From an uncultured Lachnospiraceae bacterium (GTDB taxonomy: Bacteria; Bacillota; Clostridia; Lachnospirales; Lachnospiraceae), in the NCBI GenBank assembly GCA_945836355.1, contig CAMALD010000001.1, forward strand, positions 1-23,812: a stretch of 23,812 bases of DNA. The letters are read 5' to 3'. Positions 7,832 through 15,262 of the stretch are shown here, piece after piece; position 1 is the stretch's first letter; every line of letters starts with the position of its first letter. Made by a program: the position numbers and the translations under genes. The notes beneath the pieces were generated by a model. The model did no database searches. It saw only the letters and a list, made by a program, of their open reading frames with translations, and was not told the DNA's origin.

Positions 7832-10636
7832 ATGATGCAGATTATGCTGCAAAAAATATTGCATAAGAAATGGATGGTTATCAGTCTGTTAATCGGCAAC
7901 ATTCTCCTGATTGCTGTGGCGGCAAGCCATCCGATGTATCAGGACGCATCCCTGCAGCGCATGCTGTCGGATGAGTTTGGTACCTATATTGAAGACAATA
8001 ACAAGAACGCTGCGATGGTGCAGCTGACCGGACGTGTGCGCAAGAACTGCGGTACCGGCGATTATATGAGGATGAAGGGCATCGCGGAGGAGTTTTGCCG
8101 GGCACTTGATGTGAAGGAGCAGATGCGTGTAGTACATAACAGTCTGATTGTCAGCGCAGCACGCTGGGAGATGGAGCGCGACAACAAGATAATGGAGAAT
8201 AAACTCAAAATCGGTGCGCTTAACGATATGGATCAGCATGTCGAGGTAGTCAGCGGACGTATGTATTCGACATCAGTTGCCGAGGACGGATATATCGAGG
8301 CGGTTGTTACGATGAACGGGTTTGTCGAGATGAATCTGCTGGTCGGCGACACGATGGAGTTCCGCTACATCAAGGATGCTGACGGCAATTTTGTCAAGGT
8401 ACGCGTGGTGGGTGTTGTCAATAATTCAGAGGCGGTTGACCCATACTGGGTAGAGAGCCCGGATACGTTTATCAATGAGCTGCTGATTGACCCGCAGCTG
8501 TTTGATGCTCTGTTTGTCAACGGCGGCAAGATGTTTGAGTATAACACGGAATGGTTTATCGTGTTTGATTATGAGACACTGGATTACGAGAATGTGCAGG
8601 CGGCAATTAATCAGACCAATGTATATCTGGAAAACCAGAATAGCTTCGGAAAGATGGAGGAACCGGCATATCTGGCGTTGCTGGAGCATTTTCTGGCTAA
8701 TGAGAAGAAGGTGGATGTCACGCTGACGATACTGCAGGTGCCGGTGCTGGTGCTGCTGTGTGCATTCCTATTCATGATTTCCAGGCAGATGATTGAAATG
8801 GAGCAGAGTGAGATTTCCCTGTTAAAGAGCCGTGGTGCAAGTAAGGGGCAGATTTTCCGGCTGTATTTGATGCAGTCGACCTTTCTGGCACTCATCGGTC
8901 TGTTTGCGGGGCTGCCGCTGGGCAGTTTTCTCTGCCGCATTCTGGGCTCCGCGAGTGCGTTCCTGGAGTTTGTGCAGAGACGTGCCCTGCAGGTGCGCTA
9001 TACCTCAGAAGTATTTCTGTATGCTTTCGCAGCAGTACTGGTATCTATTTTGATGACGGTGCTGCCGGTATTAAAGCAGAGCGGGATTTCCATTGTGCGC
9101 CAGAAGCAGTCGAAGGCGCGCAGAAAGAAGCCGTTGTGGCAGAAGCTGTATCTGGATATCATTATTCTGGCAGTATCGCTCTACGGCTATTACAGCTTTG
9201 GCAATCAGAAGGACAACATGGTATCGGCTGTTATGACCGGTGAGGCGCTGGACCCACTGCTGTTTTTGAGCTCTTCCCTGTTTATTCTGGGTGCGGCGCT
9301 GGTCTGCCTGCGTCTGCAGCCGCTACTGGTGCGTTTTATTTACTTTATCGGTAAGAAAACGTGGAAACCGGCGGGCTATGCATCCTTTTTGCAGATTATC
9401 CGGACCGGAAGCAGGCAGTATTTCATTATGACCTTCCTCATGCTGACGGTTGCACTTGGTATTTTTAATACGACGGTTGCCCGCACGATTCTGGCAAATG
9501 CGGAGCAGAACCTGATCTACAATACCGGCGCGGATATTGTCATTCAGGAGGTATGGCCGAGCAATGAGCTGTCGGTGCGCATGGGCATGGCGGATGAACT
9601 GATTTATACGGAGCCGGATTACGGCAAGTACGGCCAGATTGAAGGCGTGAAATCCATGACAAAGGTTTATGTGAACAGCGATGTGGAGCTTTTGCAGAAT
9701 TCCAAGAGCATGCCGGTGGAAAATCTGATTTTGTACGGAATCAATACAAAGACCTTCGGCGAGACCACAAATCTCAAGGAAGGCTTGATGGAGGAGCATT
9801 TCTACACTTATCTGAATAAGCTGGCGATTAATTCGGACACAGTGTTGCTGTCAAGCTCGTTCCGCGATGTACTGGGCTTTGAGGTCGGAGATTCGATTAC
9901 CTACCAGGCATCGTCCGAATCCAAGATTACCGCAACGGTATGCGGCTTTGTTGATTATTTTCCGGGCTACCCGAAGACAGTGCACGGAGTACACCCGGAT
10001 GGCACGGCATATGAGGAGCCATGCTATATGATTGTTGCGCATCTGTCCACCATCCAGAAAAACTGGGGGGTAAAGCCGTATGAAATCTGGTTTGACGTGG
10101 ATTCCAACGACGGCTTCTACCGTTTTGTGGAGGAGAACAATGTGAAGCTGAGCAAGTGTGTGGATACGGCGGTGGAGCTTGCAAATATCAAGCGCGACAC
10201 TCTGTTTGAGGGAACGAACGGTATTCTGACCATGAGCTTTATCGTTATTCTGATATTGTGCAGCGCGGGTTATTTGATTTACTGGATATTGTCGATTCGT
10301 TCGAGGGAGCTGCTTTTTGGTATCTTCCGTGCGATGGGTATGTCCCGCGGGGAGATTATCCGCATGCTTTTAAACGAGCAGGTATTCTCCAGCCTTCTTT
10401 CCATCGGCTGCGGCGCAATCATCGGCGTGCTTGCATCGCGCATGTTTGTGCCGATGATTCAGCTGGCATATTCGGCAGCGGACCAGGTACTTCCGATGGA
10501 GCTGATTACTCAGAATTCGGATATGGTAAGACTGTTCGGAATCATTGCACTGGTATTTGTGGTCTGCCTCGGTGTTCTGGCACGCCAGATCTTCAAGATG
10601 AAGATTGCCCAGGCATTGAAGCTTGGTGAAGATTAA
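7832..10636 (+). CDS. ABC transporter permease, two-domain FtsX/MacB-like
   Basis: A 934-residue integral membrane permease. An N-terminal membrane helix (about 14-32) is followed by an extracytoplasmic domain of about 260 residues. A first FtsX-type unit has helices near 298-318, 350-372 and 395-414 and a cytosolic coupling segment QSEISLLKSRGASKGQIFRLYL. A middle membrane block lies near 441-457, 475-495 and 529-550. A second large extracytoplasmic domain (about 552-790) leads to a final FtsX unit with helices near 801-820, 853-872 and 900-918 and coupling segment RELLFGIFRAMGMSRGEI. These systems are mechanotransmitters rather than classic channels. I chose ATG 7832; the longer frame to TTG 7796 has no ribosome binding site. 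Adaptors precede it and two ATPases follow. The substrate (peptide, lipid or lipoprotein) cannot be told from sequence. Confidence 0.85.
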   Translation: MMQIMLQKILHKKWMVISLLIGNILLIAVAASHPMYQDASLQRMLSDEFGTYIEDNNKNAAMVQLTGRVRKNCGTGDYMRMKGIAEEFCRALDVKEQMRVVHNSLIVSAARWEMERDNKIMENKLKIGALNDMDQHVEVVSGRMYSTSVAEDGYIEAVVTMNGFVEMNLLVGDTMEFRYIKDADGNFVKVRVVGVVNNSEAVDPYWVESPDTFINELLIDPQLFDALFVNGGKMFEYNTEWFIVFDYETLDYENVQAAINQTNVYLENQNSFGKMEEPAYLALLEHFLANEKKVDVTLTILQVPVLVLLCAFLFMISRQMIEMEQSEISLLKSRGASKGQIFRLYLMQSTFLALIGLFAGLPLGSFLCRILGSASAFLEFVQRRALQVRYTSEVFLYAFAAVLVSILMTVLPVLKQSGISIVRQKQSKARRKKPLWQKLYLDIIILAVSLYGYYSFGNQKDNMVSAVMTGEALDPLLFLSSSLFILGAALVCLRLQPLLVRFIYFIGKKTWKPAGYASFLQIIRTGSRQYFIMTFLMLTVALGIFNTTVARTILANAEQNLIYNTGADIVIQEVWPSNELSVRMGMADELIYTEPDYGKYGQIEGVKSMTKVYVNSDVELLQNSKSMPVENLILYGINTKTFGETTNLKEGLMEEHFYTYLNKLAINSDTVLLSSSFRDVLGFEVGDSITYQASSESKITATVCGFVDYFPGYPKTVHGVHPDGTAYEEPCYMIVAHLSTIQKNWGVKPYEIWFDVDSNDGFYRFVEENNVKLSKCVDTAVELANIKRDTLFEGTNGILTMSFIVILILCSAGYLIYWILSIRSRELLFGIFRAMGMSRGEIIRMLLNEQVFSSLLSIGCGAIIGVLASRMFVPMIQLAYSAADQVLPMELITQNSDMVRLFGIIALVFVVCLGVLARQIFKMKIAQALKLGED

Positions 10637-10674
10637 ACGGCAGGATGCGATAATTGGAACGGAGGATGCTAAAT

Positions 10675-11352
10675 ATGATAGAGACAAAGAATGTATGCCG
10701 TGTATTCCCAATTGCGGGCGGCGAGTCATTTCAGGCATTAAAGGATATTTCAATCAATATTCCGAAGCAGAAGCTCACAATCCTGCGCGGTAAATCCGGT
10801 TCGGGAAAGACAACCCTGCTGAACATTATCGGAGCGCTGGATGCGCCGAGCAGCGGTCGTGTGATTTTTGACGGGGAGGATATCACGGATATATCGGATA
10901 AAGAAAGAGAGCAGCTGCGGCGCGAGAAAATCGGATTCATTTTCCAGTCGGTATCGCTGATTCCGATGATGACGGTCTACGAAAATGTGGAATTTGCTTT
11001 AAGACTTTCGAAGTATAAGGGCGACCGCAAAAAGCGGGTGGAGGAATGCCTTCATCTGGTAGGTCTGGGAAAGCGTATGCAGCATATGCCGCAGGAGCTT
11101 TCGGGCGGTGAGCAGCAGCGTGTGGCGATTGCCCGTGCGATTGCCCATCAGCCGCAGGTCATCTTTGCCGATGAGCCAACTGCGGAGCTGGATACCGCTA
11201 CTTCCCACACCGTAATCCGCATGTTTAAGGATTTGATTGAGAAGCAGGGCATTACGATTGTTATGACCACACATGATATGTCCCTGATGGGTGCGGGCGA
11301 TGTGGTGTACACCATAGAGGATGGATGCTTAAAGCAGCCGACGGACGAGTAG
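10675..11352 (+). CDS. ABC transporter ATP-binding protein, MacB/LolD type
   Basis: A 225-residue cytosolic ATPase. Walker A is GKSGSGKTT at residues 39-47, the Q-loop is FIFQ at 88-91, the signature LSGGEQQR at 142-149, Walker B VIFADEPT at 162-169 and the switch histidine His200 in MTTHD. It ends soon after the nucleotide-binding domain, as is usual for MacB/LolD ATPases. The start is ATG 10675, nine bases after GGAGG (10661-10665); ATG 10666 abuts that site and is too close. It lies 38 bases after the permease and 13 bases before a second ATPase, so the pair may form a heterodimer under the single large permease. Confidence 0.9.
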   Translation: MIETKNVCRVFPIAGGESFQALKDISINIPKQKLTILRGKSGSGKTTLLNIIGALDAPSSGRVIFDGEDITDISDKEREQLRREKIGFIFQSVSLIPMMTVYENVEFALRLSKYKGDRKKRVEECLHLVGLGKRMQHMPQELSGGEQQRVAIARAIAHQPQVIFADEPTAELDTATSHTVIRMFKDLIEKQGITIVMTTHDMSLMGAGDVVYTIEDGCLKQPTDE

Positions 11353-11365
11353 AAGGAGGCAGATT

Positions 11366-12271
11366 ATGGCAGAAGAACAAATACAGGAACAAAACGGGCC
11401 AATGATTCTGGCGGATAATCTGGTGAAGATATACAAGACGGCGGAACTGGAGGTTCTGGCGCTTCAGGGTCTGGATCTGACCGTAGAAAAAGGAGAGCTG
11501 CTGGCAATCATCGGTAACAGCGGCAGTGGTAAATCCACCTTTCTGAACATGCTTGGCGGTCTGGATACGCCGAGCGCAGGTAAGCTTTTCGTGGACGGAA
11601 AGAATCTCTTTACCATGACCGAAAAGCAGCTGGTAAAATATAAGAGAGATACGGTGGGCTTCGTATGGCAGAACAACGCCAGAAACCTGCTTCCATATCT
11701 GAGTGCGCTGGAAAACGTGATGACGCCGATGCATTTCAGCTCGGAAAAGCAGAAGAAGGAGCGTGCGTTAGAGCTTCTTGATCTGGTCGGCATGAGCCAT
11801 AAAAAGACGAGCCGTTTGAATCAGCTCTCCGGTGGTGAACAGCAGAGAATCGCAATTGCAATCGCTCTTGCCAATGCACCGAAGCTGCTTCTGGCCGATG
11901 AGCCGACCGGCTCGGTGGACCGCAAGACCGCGGATTTCATTTTGGATGTCTTCCGCCGTCTGAACCGTGAGCTCGGACAAACCATCGTCATTGTAACGCA
12001 CGATGTGGCATTGTCAAAGCAGGTGCAGCGCGTGGTGGCAATCCGCGACGGCAAGTTCAGCAGCGAGCGCGTGTTAAAGGAGCATTACTCCCTGAATCTG
12101 GATGAGGCAGCTGCAAACTGGCAGGAGGATGAGACGCAGGAAGAATTCGCAATCATCGACCGCGCAGGTCGTGTGCAGATTCCGAGACAGCTTCTGGATG
12201 AGGCTGGCGTGGAGGGCAACAAGCTGCGCATGGGACTGGTGGACGGAAAGATTGTACTGGAGAAGCAGTAA
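11366..12271 (+). CDS. ABC transporter ATP-binding protein with C-terminal AbrB/SpoVT-like domain
   Basis: A 301-residue ATPase. The nucleotide-binding domain has Walker A GNSGSGKST (50-58), a Q-loop in FVWQNNARNLLPYL (from residue 99), signature LSGGEQQR (154-161), Walker B LLLADEPT (174-181) and His212. Two small departures are visible: AIAIAL replaces the usual AIARAL after the signature, and GSVDRKT stands in the D-loop region. After the ATPase comes a charged linker and then residues about 260-301, reading AIIDRAGRVQIPRQLLDEAG and ending GKIVLEKQ. That is the D-x-x-GR-x-x-IP pattern of AbrB/MazE/SpoVT swapped-hairpin domains, so this part may dimerise or bind DNA or partners. AAGGAGG precedes the ATG. 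It is the last gene of the operon. Confidence 0.87.
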   Translation: MAEEQIQEQNGPMILADNLVKIYKTAELEVLALQGLDLTVEKGELLAIIGNSGSGKSTFLNMLGGLDTPSAGKLFVDGKNLFTMTEKQLVKYKRDTVGFVWQNNARNLLPYLSALENVMTPMHFSSEKQKKERALELLDLVGMSHKKTSRLNQLSGGEQQRIAIAIALANAPKLLLADEPTGSVDRKTADFILDVFRRLNRELGQTIVIVTHDVALSKQVQRVVAIRDGKFSSERVLKEHYSLNLDEAAANWQEDETQEEFAIIDRAGRVQIPRQLLDEAGVEGNKLRMGLVDGKIVLEKQ

Positions 12272-12285
12272 CCGTAATAAAAAAA

Positions 12286-12313
12286 GGACAACCGGAACAG
12301 GTTGTCCTTTTTT
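12286..12313 (+). terminator. rho-independent terminator between convergent operons
   Basis: GGACAACC (12286-12293), a six-base loop and GGTTGTCC (12300-12307), followed by TTTTTT and preceded by a run of seven A. Because it is flanked by A and T tracts it should work in both directions, ending the efflux operon and the minus-strand ABC/DUF1854 operon. Confidence 0.9.
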
Positions 12314-12349
12314 ACATAAATAGGAAATATCAGCAGTTTCCTATTATGT
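12314..12349. repeat. inverted repeat, copy 2 (AATAGGAAAT family)
   Basis: ACATAAATAGGAAA (12314-12327) pairs with TTTCCTATTATGT (12337-12349) with one bulged A and a nine-base loop. It begins immediately after the terminator T-run and shares the AATAGGAAAT / TTTCCTATTA arms with the copy at 4419-4449, while the loop sequences differ. Confidence 0.72.
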
Positions 12350-12374
12350 GAAAAAAACATATCTTTATGTAAGC

Positions 12375-14561
12375 TTACTGTACCTTCTGCATCTCAAGCT
12401 GCGCTGTGACAAGGCCGTAATAAATGCCCTGCTTCTCCATCAGCTCGTTGTGAGTGCCAATCTCCGCAATATGGTGGCCGTCGATGACGACGAGACGGTC
12501 GGCATCCTTTAAGGTCGAGAGGCGGTGCGCGATAGCAAAGGTTGTACGTCCGGCAGTCAGGCGCGAAAGTGCTTTCTGAATCAGATATTCGCTCTCGGTA
12601 TCCAGACTCGCGGTTGCCTCATCGAGGATGAGGATTTTCGGGTTGTTTAGGATGGCGCGCGCGATAGCGATACGCTGGCGCTCTCCGCCCGAAAGATTGA
12701 AACCGCGCTCACCTACATAGGTATTGTAGCCGTCCGGCGTGCGGCAGATGAAATCGTGGGCATTTGCCATCTTGGCGGCACGGATAACCTCCTCATAGGT
12801 CGCATCCGGCTTCGCAAATTTGATATTGTTCAGGATGGTGCCGGAGAACAGGAAGGTTTCCTGTAATACCACACCGATCTGGGAATGGAAATTCTCGAGG
12901 CGGATATCACGGATGTCTCTGCCGTCGATGAGCAGCTCACCGTCATCCAGCTCGTACAGGTGCATAATTAGGTTGATCATCGTGGATTTTCCGGTACCGG
13001 AAGCACCCACCAGACCAATCATCTCGCCCGGCTTTACTGTGAGATTGATATTCTCAAGCACCGGCTTGTAGGAACGATATCCGAAGGTTGCATGCCGGAA
13101 TTCGATGGAGCCCTTGATGTCTTGGTCAGTTGCCTGTGCGCGGTCGACAATGCGTGGCTCCTGTGACATAACATCGTTGATACGCTCCACACTGTTGACC
13201 AGGTTCATAAGCTGGCGCGGAAGGTTAGTCAGCCAGTTTAAGTACATGTAAAGCATGGAGGTGTAGTTGATGAACTGCAGAAGCTCACCCGGTGTTTTGG
13301 TACCGTTTAACACATCACTGCCGCCAAAGAAAATGATGAGATATACACCCGCACCCATGATGAAGGATAGCGCCGGATAAAACAAAGCCCAGAAGACCTC
13401 GTTGTTGCGGTTGATCTTTGCAAAGGAATCAGCCAGCTCGTTAAAATGTCCGGCTTCCTCCTCCTCCTTACCGTAGGATTTTACAACGCTCATACCGGAC
13501 AGCACGTCCTGCAGGGAGCTGTTGACATCATCGTCCTTCTGCCACTGGCGATGAAAACGCCGGTGAATATTCTTTTTAAATGCTGTGGACAGTACAAGCG
13601 CAATCGGAATAAAAATAAAGGAAATCAGCGCAAGTTTTACATCCAGAATCAGCATATAGATGATATCAAAGATAAAAATGATGAGTACGGTAAACATGTT
13701 GCAGAAAACATCCTGCATGAACTGTTTTATGCGTGCTGTATCGTGCACCACACGGTTCATCAGCTCGCCCGGACGGCGGTCGTTGATGAAGGAAAGCGAT
13801 AGAATCTGAATCTTGTGATACAGCTTTGCACGCAAATCCATACTGAGCATAGAGCCCAGCTTTGCGCACAGGTATGCCTTGACAATATTAAGGATTACCA
13901 TGCCGATGCTGAGGCAGAAAATGATGCCGAGGAAAAAATAAGCCTGCGGAAGTGTCCCTTTGGCATTGTCTAAGACATCATCGATCAAACGCTTCTGGAT
14001 TTCCGGATTCAGTAAGGTGACGACGGCAGCCAGGGTCATAAAGAAAGCGATGACAAAGAGCCGCTTTTTATAAGGGGCGAGCATCGAAAGAAATTCTTTG
14101 ACAAAGCCGCCGCTCTTTTTGCTGCAGTGAGGGCATTCCCTAGTGCCCGGCAATGCCCGGTGGCATTTCGGGCAGGTGCGCTCGTACTCCTCGCTGGTGA
14201 CCAGATTAAAGTTGCCGCCAAGAAACATCATGCTGCCCCTCGCCACATACGAGAAGCGGGCCAGATGCTTTCCGGAGAAACGCGCGGCAATCCATTCCTC
14301 TCCCCCGGTGGTGATGAGAAGGAGTCCGCAGTCAATCTGTGGTTCGCTGGCAATTTTTTCGCAGTCGGATAGCAGGTATTCGTTTTTTCGTGTACCCTGC
14401 TCGAGAATTACAATACGTCTGTGTGTCACCACAACATACGAATTGTCGAGAAAGCTGCCGGCTTCGTCAATGTCGTACGGCACGGCGTAGCAGATTTCCT
14501 CGTCATCGGGCAATGCCAGAAGCGCCAGATTTTCTTTGGATAAATCGTATTTCAGTATCAT
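12375..14561 (-). CDS. ABC half-exporter 2 with N-terminal zinc ribbon (DUF1854-associated)
   Basis: A 728-residue ABC exporter-type protein. Residues 1 to about 125 form a soluble, mainly beta domain of a kind not found in ordinary exporters (perhaps PH-like). A zinc ribbon follows, Cys130/133 and Cys143/146. A six-helix type I exporter domain spans about 165-455. The ATPase domain has Walker A GASGTGKST (519-527), signature LSGGERQR (623-630), Walker B ILILDEAT (643-650) and His679. The order matches the sister protein encoded at 15263-17578, so the two probably form a heterodimer. The DUF1854 gene lies between them. It is the last gene of the minus-strand operon, 56 bases after the DUF1854 stop. 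The ATG has AAAGG about a dozen bases upstream. Confidence 0.86.
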   Translation of the reverse strand: MILKYDLSKENLALLALPDDEEICYAVPYDIDEAGSFLDNSYVVVTHRRIVILEQGTRKNEYLLSDCEKIASEPQIDCGLLLITTGGEEWIAARFSGKHLARFSYVARGSMMFLGGNFNLVTSEEYERTCPKCHRALPGTRECPHCSKKSGGFVKEFLSMLAPYKKRLFVIAFFMTLAAVVTLLNPEIQKRLIDDVLDNAKGTLPQAYFFLGIIFCLSIGMVILNIVKAYLCAKLGSMLSMDLRAKLYHKIQILSLSFINDRRPGELMNRVVHDTARIKQFMQDVFCNMFTVLIIFIFDIIYMLILDVKLALISFIFIPIALVLSTAFKKNIHRRFHRQWQKDDDVNSSLQDVLSGMSVVKSYGKEEEEAGHFNELADSFAKINRNNEVFWALFYPALSFIMGAGVYLIIFFGGSDVLNGTKTPGELLQFINYTSMLYMYLNWLTNLPRQLMNLVNSVERINDVMSQEPRIVDRAQATDQDIKGSIEFRHATFGYRSYKPVLENINLTVKPGEMIGLVGASGTGKSTMINLIMHLYELDDGELLIDGRDIRDIRLENFHSQIGVVLQETFLFSGTILNNIKFAKPDATYEEVIRAAKMANAHDFICRTPDGYNTYVGERGFNLSGGERQRIAIARAILNNPKILILDEATASLDTESEYLIQKALSRLTAGRTTFAIAHRLSTLKDADRLVVIDGHHIAEIGTHNELMEKQGIYYGLVTAQLEMQKVQ

Positions 14562-14579
14562 AGCGTTTTACGCCTTTCT

Positions 14580-14610
14580 AAAAATCAGTGGAGCGCTCCC
14601 TGACGGAGCG
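14580..14610 (-). terminator. weak intercistronic hairpin (possible attenuator)
   Basis: On the minus strand CGCTCC and GGAGCG (14605-14610 and 14594-14599) pair around a five-base loop, with a five-T run (14580-14584) nine bases further on. The T-run is not adjacent to the stem, so this is at most a partial terminator or an mRNA-stability element between the DUF1854 gene and half-exporter 2. Confidence 0.3.
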
Positions 14611-14617
14611 GACCGGT

Positions 14618-15220
14618 TTACAGGAACAAATCGAGCTTTTTGAGCTCCCTGGCACTCAGCTTCGTAATGTCCGGAATCTCAAAACGGTTTTCATCAATGT
14701 CGGAGATGAGGATGCGGGTCTCGGAGAGATGCACTACCGCATGACCGCCCATATTGATGGTGAAACGGCAGGCACCGCGGTCGGTTACGACATCAAAATA
14801 GGCATAGCCGTACTCGTCCTTGATATTGATAATCTTGGTGATAATCGGGGTAAAATAGCGCAGATTTAACTGCTCCGTCAGCATCTGCGCGGTCTCCTTC
14901 GAGACATTTTTCATGTCCTCAATCACGCCGATTTCCTTCGAATGCTCATCCGGCGTGCGGATGGAAATGTACTTGTCCGGGTCAGAGAACGGGAACATGC
15001 GGATAACCTGCACGCGCGGGTAAAACTCGTCACCGATGCGCACACTGACGAAGCCGCCCTTCGTGCGCTCAAAAACAGCATTGTCTTTATCAAGATAGCG
15101 GAGCTTCAGCATCTCCTCGGTTTCTTTTTCCATCTGCTCCAGGTTAAAATCCTCGTATTCTCCTCCGCCCGGATGCGGTCCGTGTCCCGGACCCATCGGT
15201 GGTCTTCCGAATGGTGGCAT
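14618..15220 (-). CDS. DUF1854 family protein, ABC exporter-associated
   Basis: A 200-residue protein. The first 22 residues are rich in Pro, Gly and His (MPPFGRPPMGPGHGPHPGGG) and probably disordered, possibly metal-binding. The rest matches DUF1854: YPRVQVIRMFPFSDPDKYIS, KEIGVIEDM, LNLRYFTPIITKI, VVTDRGACRF, and the terminal LISDIDENRFEIPD. DUF1854 is found fused to or next to ABC exporters and has been suggested to act in ligand binding; some relatives are named cyanophycin metabolism-associated in proteobacterial databases. No cyanophycin synthetase is seen here. AAGGAGG lies seven bases before ATG 15220. Its place between two half-exporters strongly suggests that it is a subunit or accessory of that transporter. 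Confidence 0.86.
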   Translation of the reverse strand: MPPFGRPPMGPGHGPHPGGGEYEDFNLEQMEKETEEMLKLRYLDKDNAVFERTKGGFVSVRIGDEFYPRVQVIRMFPFSDPDKYISIRTPDEHSKEIGVIEDMKNVSKETAQMLTEQLNLRYFTPIITKIINIKDEYGYAYFDVVTDRGACRFTINMGGHAVVHLSETRILISDIDENRFEIPDITKLSARELKKLDLFL

Positions 15221-15262
15221 AGGTATTCCTCCTTTATAAATGAAAATGTAATTGCAGCTTTA

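Noticed and set aside
4580..12271. Naming the cassette macAB or a specific drug-resistance pump
   Set aside because: The families match broadly, but adaptor number, permease size and dual ATPases differ from MacAB, and the substrate cannot be read from sequence.
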